Position numbers and translations under genes: made by a program | The notes under the pieces: model-generated | What the model saw: only the letters and a program-made list of their open reading frames with translations | Told to the model about the DNA's origin: nothing | The model's database searches: none | Shown: one piece after another, positions 37,767-41,383 of the stretch | Layout: every line of letters begins with the position of its first letter | How positions within the stretch are numbered: position 1 is the first letter of the stretch | DNA from: Streptomyces acidicola | GTDB taxonomy: Bacteria > Actinomycetota > Actinomycetes > Streptomycetales > Streptomycetaceae | Direction: 5' to 3' | Assembly: GCF_009377235.1 (NCBI RefSeq) | Contig: NZ_VMNX01000066.1 | Location: 1 to 41,383, forward strand | Length of the DNA stretch: 41,383 nucleotides

Positions 37767-38739
37767 CCGCCACCCTGTGCCGAGCGCGGACCGGCTGCCG
37801 GGACCGTCCGGCCTGCTGTACGTCACTGAGCAGCAGACCGCCGCGCTGGTGGATGAGGTCCTCGCGTTCGACGCGGCCCGCGCCGCGTTCGCCGCCACCG
37901 TGGACGCTGCCGTCCTGCCCAGCCTTGTCGTGCATGGATCCGACCCGCGTAATCGGTTCAGCCTCAAGCCGTCCGCCTCGGCGACCCATGCGGGGGTGAA
38001 GATCGGTACCTTCTGGCCGGACAATCCCGCGCAGGGGCTGCCGCGGCACCACTCCACCCTGCTGCTGTTCGACCAGACCATCGGCAGGATCGCTGCCGTC
38101 CTGGAGGTCGGCACCGCCAACGCCTACCGGACCGCCGCCGCCGACGCCCTGGCCGTGGACCTTCTCGCCCGCACCGACGCCGCGACCCTGGCCGTTTTCG
38201 GCACCGGGCACCAGGCCGCCTACGAGGTCCGGGCCGTCAGCCGCGTACGACCCATCAGCACGGTGCTGGTCGTGGGACGGGACAAGGACCGCGCCGGCCG
38301 GCTGGCCGCACAGCTGACCGCAGAAGGCCACGGCGCGCAGACCAGCAGCGCCGAGGAAGCCTGCGTACGGGCCGACGTCATCGTCACCGCCACCACCGCC
38401 CAGGCCGGCACTCCGCCCCTGTTCGAGGCCGACTGGGTCCGCCCCGGCACCCACATCTCCTGCATGGGCGCCGACGCCCCCGGCAAGCGGGAACTCCCGC
38501 CCGAACTGTTCGCCCGCGCCCGCGTCTTCTGCGATCTTCCCGAGCAGGCCCGGCGCATGGGCGAGAGCCAGCACGCCCCACAGGGCACGGTGCTCACCGC
38601 GCTCGGCGCCGTCCTCACCGGGCGCGCCCCGGGGCGGGGCGGCAACGACGACATCACGGTCTTCGACAGCTCCGGGATCGGTCTGCAGGACCTCTGCCTG
38701 GGCCTGGCCCTCCTCAAGAAGATGGACATAACCCTGTGA
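37750..38739 (+). CDS. Ornithine cyclodeaminase/mu-crystallin-family reductase (BhcD-like fold)
   Basis: A 329-residue member of the OCD/mu-crystallin family. NRFSLKPSASATHAGVKIGTFWP carries the substrate-binding Lys; the dinucleotide-binding motif is LAVFGTGHQAAYEVRAV (about 147-163); and DVIVTATTAQAGTPPLF follows. Members include ornithine cyclodeaminase, alanine dehydrogenase, ketimine reductases and the iminosuccinate reductase BhcD of the beta-hydroxyaspartate cycle. I place the start at TTG 37750: GGAGGT lies eight bases upstream and the gene then overlaps ridA, implying coupling. A GTG at 37777 has no ribosome site. Its stop overlaps the next start (GTGA at 38736). Confidence 0.85.
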   Translation: MQPSTDRHPVPSADRLPGPSGLLYVTEQQTAALVDEVLAFDAARAAFAATVDAAVLPSLVVHGSDPRNRFSLKPSASATHAGVKIGTFWPDNPAQGLPRHHSTLLLFDQTIGRIAAVLEVGTANAYRTAAADALAVDLLARTDAATLAVFGTGHQAAYEVRAVSRVRPISTVLVVGRDKDRAGRLAAQLTAEGHGAQTSSAEEACVRADVIVTATTAQAGTPPLFEADWVRPGTHISCMGADAPGKRELPPELFARARVFCDLPEQARRMGESQHAPQGTVLTALGAVLTGRAPGRGGNDDITVFDSSGIGLQDLCLGLALLKKMDITL

Positions 38740-39905
38740 ACACCACCCCGCCCCCGGCCTCCGCGACGACGCTGGCCGACCCCGACACCCCGTTCGCCGT
38801 CGTCGACGTGCACAAGGCCCTGCGCAACATCGAACGACTGGCGACGCGAGCCGACCGGCTCGGGGTCACCCTGCGGCCGCACGTGAAGACGGCCAAGAGC
38901 CCCGACATCGCCGCCCTGATGCACGGCGGCACCCCGTGTCCGGTCACCGTCTCCACCCTCGCCGAGGCCGAGGCGTTCGCCGACGGCGGCTACACCGACA
39001 TCACGTACGCCGTCGGCATCGACGCGCACAAGCTTCCCCGCGTCATCGCTCTCCTGCGCCGCGGCGTCACCCTGCGTGTCCTGCTGGACAGCCGCGAACA
39101 GGCCGCCTTCGTCGCCGACGCCTCCCGTGAAGCCGGTCTCGCCGTCCCGGCGCAGATCGAGATCGACTGCGACGGCCACCGCGGCGGCCTCAAGGCCGAT
39201 GCCCCCGGACTCGTCGACATCGGCCGCATCCTGCACGAGGCCGGATGCCTCGACGGCGTTCTGACCCACGCGGGCGAGTCCTACTTCGCCTACACCCCGG
39301 AAGACCAGCGGCTGGCAGCCAAGAACGAACGCGACTCCGCGGTCGCGGCAGCGGAGCGGCTGCGCGCCGCCGGTCTGCCCGTCAGCACGGTCAGCGTCGG
39401 CTCCACACCGACCGCGCACGCGGCCGAGGACCTCACCGGCGTCACCGAACTGCGCGCCGGCAACTACGTCTTCTTCGACCTCGTCATGGCCGGTCTGGGC
39501 GTCTGCCGCATGGAGGACCTCGCCCTGTCGGTGGTCGTGACCGTCATCGGCCACCGCCCCGAGTACGGCTGGATCGTCACCGACGGCGGCTGGATGGCCA
39601 TGTCCCGGGACCGCGGCACCGCCGGCCAGGCCCAGGACCAGGGCTACGGCCTCGTCCTCGACCTGGCCGGAAACCCGATCCCGAACCTGGTCATGAGCGC
39701 CGCGAGCCAGGAGCACGGCACCCTCACCTGCCGCGACGGCGCCGACCTGCCCAACCTGCCCGTCGGCACCCGGCTGCGCATCCTGCCCAACCACGCGTGC
39801 GCCACCGCCGCCCAGCACCGCGGCTATCACGTCATCGACAGCACCCGGCCCACGGACCCCGCGCCCGCCATCCAGGCCCACTGGGAGCGCATCACCGGCT
39901 GGTGA
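38736..39905 (+). CDS. D-threonine aldolase / D-serine dehydratase-like PLP enzyme (BhcC-like fold)
   Basis: A 389-residue fold-type III PLP enzyme (alanine racemase N-terminal domain) with the C-terminal D-serine-dehydratase domain. RPHVKTAK (about 47-54) holds the PLP Lys. The metal-binding pair His353/Cys355 is in NHACATAAQH, followed by the usual YHVIDSTR. The family includes D-threonine aldolase, eukaryotic-type D-serine dehydratase, D-threo-3-hydroxyaspartate dehydratase and the beta-hydroxyaspartate aldolase BhcC. Context (OCD-family reductase, RidA and a threonine-dehydratase-like gene) favours a hydroxyaspartate-type substrate. The GTG at 38736 overlaps the previous stop. Confidence 0.88.
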   Translation: MNTTPPPASATTLADPDTPFAVVDVHKALRNIERLATRADRLGVTLRPHVKTAKSPDIAALMHGGTPCPVTVSTLAEAEAFADGGYTDITYAVGIDAHKLPRVIALLRRGVTLRVLLDSREQAAFVADASREAGLAVPAQIEIDCDGHRGGLKADAPGLVDIGRILHEAGCLDGVLTHAGESYFAYTPEDQRLAAKNERDSAVAAAERLRAAGLPVSTVSVGSTPTAHAAEDLTGVTELRAGNYVFFDLVMAGLGVCRMEDLALSVVVTVIGHRPEYGWIVTDGGWMAMSRDRGTAGQAQDQGYGLVLDLAGNPIPNLVMSAASQEHGTLTCRDGADLPNLPVGTRLRILPNHACATAAQHRGYHVIDSTRPTDPAPAIQAHWERITGW

Positions 39906-39975
39906 CCAGCAACAGGACCGCCCTCACCCTGCCGCCCGACTCGCCCTCCCTCCCGGGCCTGCTCAAGGACACCCC

Positions 39976-40209
39976 ATGGCCACTGCCTTGCCCGTGACCT
40001 TCGACGACGTCCACGATGCCGCCGCCCGCCTCAACGGCATCGCCCACCGCACCCCCGTGCTGACCTCCCGGACTCTCAACTCCATGCTCGGCGCGGAGGT
40101 GTTCATCAAGTGCGAGAACTTCCAGCGCATCGGCGCTTTCAAGTTCCGCGGCGCCTACAACGCCGCCGCGCAGCTGCCCCCTGAGCAGCTGACGAAAAGG
40201 CCGAGTTAA
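39976..40209 (+). pseudogene. Truncated threonine-dehydratase-like gene (BhcB-like fold)
   Basis: The gene encodes 77 residues of a fold-type II PLP enzyme: FDDVHDAAARLNGIAHRTPVLTSRTL, then EVFIKCENFQRIGAFKFRGAYNAAAQL, with the PLP Lys at about 56 exactly where serine racemase and threo-3-hydroxyaspartate ammonia-lyases have it. Homology ends at PPEQL and the frame closes six residues later with TKRPS and a TAA. Intact relatives have about 310-330 residues with SSGNHAQ next, which is missing in all frames. The product would be inactive. The break falls directly against the LacI operator and gene, so a deletion or rearrangement joined the two. The start is the ATG at 39976. Confidence 0.85.
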
Positions 40210-40219
40210 AGCGTTTTAA
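40206..40219 (+). promoter_or_regulatory. LacI-family operator
   Basis: TTAAAGCGTTTTAA is a near-perfect palindrome about a central CG, the classic LacI/GalR operator form. It overlaps the TAA stop of the truncated dehydratase and lies 40 bases upstream of the LacI gene start, so autoregulation is likely. Confidence 0.75.
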
Positions 40220-40258
40220 GTACTGCTACCATCAACCCGGTTTCACGAGCGTGTCACG

Positions 40259-41320
40259 GTGCCGCGCAAGAAGAACCCGGCAGCAGGAGTCCCGCAGGAG
40301 GGAGCGGTAGGACCCGTGTCCGAGAAAGCAGCCCGCCCCCGCCTGGAAGACGTCGCCGCCCGCGTGGGCCTGTCCACCGCATCCGTCTCCCTGGTGCTGC
40401 GCGGCGTGCCCGGCCCCAGCGAGCGCACTCGGCAGCGGGTGCTGAAGGCGGCCGCGGAACTCGGGTACCAGCCCGACCGCAACGCCAGCATGCTGGCCCG
40501 CCGGCGGAGCCGTCTGCTCGGCGTGATGGTCGACATCCACAGCCCGTTCCACGCCGAGCTGGTCGAGCACCTCCACACGGCCGCCGAGCAGGTCGGCTAC
40601 GACCTCGTCCTGAGCACCCAGACCCGTACGCGCGACGAGGCCACCGCCGTGGAGACCCTCCTCGCCTTCCGCAGCGAGGCGCTGATCCTGCTCGGCCCGG
40701 TCGCCCCGGCCGCCACGCTCGTGGCCCTCCACCAGAAGGCGCCGGTCGTCTCGGTGGGCCGCCGCATCCCCGACGCCGAGCTGGACGTCGTACGCACGGC
40801 GGACGACGACGGGGTCGGCCAGATCGTCGACCACCTGACCGGGCTCGGCCACCGGTCGATCGCGTACGTGGACGGCGGCAAGGGCGTCATCGCCACCGAC
40901 CGGCGCCGCGGCTACCGCGAGGCCATGCGCCGCCACGGCCTGGACGACCACATCCGCGTCCTGCACGGCGACCACACGGAAGAGGCGGGCGAACGGGCCA
41001 CCCGCCAGCTCCTGAGCGGCACCCGACTGCCCACCGCCGTCGTCGCGTTCAACGACCAGTGCGCCATCGGCGTCCTCACCGCCCTCGGCCGGGCGGGAGT
41101 CCCCGTCCCCGGCGCGGTGTCCGTCGCCGGATACGACGACGACGCGCTCTCCCGCCTCAGCTGCTTCAACCTGACAACGGTCAGCCAGAGCGCCGAGGAA
41201 CAGGCCCACCACGCGGTCACAGCCGCACTGGAACGCCTCGACGAGGACCGCACGGAACCCCGAGAGATCATCCTCCCGCCCCGGCTGGTGGTACGCGGCA
41301 CGACGGCGCCGGTCGCCTGA
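40259..41320 (+). CDS. LacI-family transcriptional regulator
   Basis: A 353-residue LacI/GalR regulator. The DNA-binding headpiece is RLEDVAARVGLSTASVSLVLRGVPGPSERTRQRVLKAAAELGYQPDRNA. The periplasmic-binding-type effector domain follows from SRLLGVMVDIHSPFHAELV through VAFNDQCAIGVLTALGRAGVPVPGAVSVAGYDDD. It is expected to repress a sugar or carbohydrate operon, probably beyond the right edge of the window. The GTG at 40259 would give 27 residues before the headpiece; a GTG at 40316 gives about eight, more typical, but its AGGA is only three bases away. I keep the longer form and flag the alternative. The gene is next to the truncated dehydratase and may not belong to that operon. Confidence 0.92.
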   Translation: MPRKKNPAAGVPQEGAVGPVSEKAARPRLEDVAARVGLSTASVSLVLRGVPGPSERTRQRVLKAAAELGYQPDRNASMLARRRSRLLGVMVDIHSPFHAELVEHLHTAAEQVGYDLVLSTQTRTRDEATAVETLLAFRSEALILLGPVAPAATLVALHQKAPVVSVGRRIPDAELDVVRTADDDGVGQIVDHLTGLGHRSIAYVDGGKGVIATDRRRGYREAMRRHGLDDHIRVLHGDHTEEAGERATRQLLSGTRLPTAVVAFNDQCAIGVLTALGRAGVPVPGAVSVAGYDDDALSRLSCFNLTTVSQSAEEQAHHAVTAALERLDEDRTEPREIILPPRLVVRGTTAPVA

Positions 41321-41383
41321 TCCGTAGGGCACACCCGGATCACCGCCGCGAGAGATCGAGAGATAGGGGGAGAGGGGGAGAGG

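Overview
The window has very high GC content, GC-rich third codon positions, many GTG/TTG starts and actinobacterial hallmark families (XRE/DUF5753 plus DUF397 pairs, an RsbW-like kinase, DUF4328, a SCO2400-like protein, FtsX-type ABC permeases). It is almost certainly chromosomal DNA of a Streptomyces or a close relative. I saw no rRNA, tRNA or CRISPR array. All assignments come from reading the sequence and recalling families; no search was run.

Layout. 1-1184: 3' part of an acyl-ACP-reductase-like dehydrogenase. 1292-2651: an SDR dehydrogenase and a divergent TetR regulator sharing a 20-bp palindrome. 2669-5669: flavin reductase, MarR regulator, and a cytochrome P450 with its own 3Fe-4S-type ferredoxin. 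5844-9619: GntR/HutC regulator, DAACS dicarboxylate symporter and fumarase/CMLE-type lyase, with a double operator overlapping the transporter start region. 9715-17502: DUF4328 protein, CPBP protease, a two-component system, and a small membrane protein with an ABC exporter (ATPase and FtsX permease). The same perfect 20-bp palindrome lies upstream of the protease and between the kinase and the exporter operon, which suggests one stress regulon. 17580-20660: secreted lysyl-oxidase-like protein and a divergent zinc-ribbon/membrane-anchored SCO2400-like protein. 20817-25613: dienelactone hydrolase, F420/NADP-reductase-like protein with a divergent TetR, DUF952 protein, secreted serine hydrolase and a small membrane protein. 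25954-28391: HIBADH-family reductase and an AAA ATPase with a nuclease-like C-terminus. 28539-31041: a frameshifted small RelE-like gene, DUF6247, RsbW-like kinase, XRE/DUF5753 and DUF397. 31100-35262: VOC protein, LysR regulator, tartrate/isopropylmalate-type dehydrogenase and a second DAACS symporter. 35263-36613: a scar-like zone with inverted repeats, a headless serine-recombinase remnant and a minisatellite. 36614-40209: YheO-like regulator, RidA, ornithine-cyclodeaminase-family reductase, D-threonine-aldolase/D-serine-dehydratase-like enzyme and a truncated threonine-dehydratase-like gene. 40259-41320: LacI regulator.

The most interesting block is 36614-40209. Its three enzyme folds match those of the beta-hydroxyaspartate cycle (aldolase BhcC, dehydratase BhcB, iminosuccinate reductase BhcD), with RidA able to handle the imine intermediate. 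There is no aminotransferase, and the dehydratase is cut after its PLP lysine at a junction next to a LacI operator. With the tartrate-type dehydrogenase and two DAACS carriers nearby, the region looks like accessory C4 hydroxy/amino-acid catabolism that has been partly dismantled. The second strong signal is the shared response-regulator box at 11652 and 13745.
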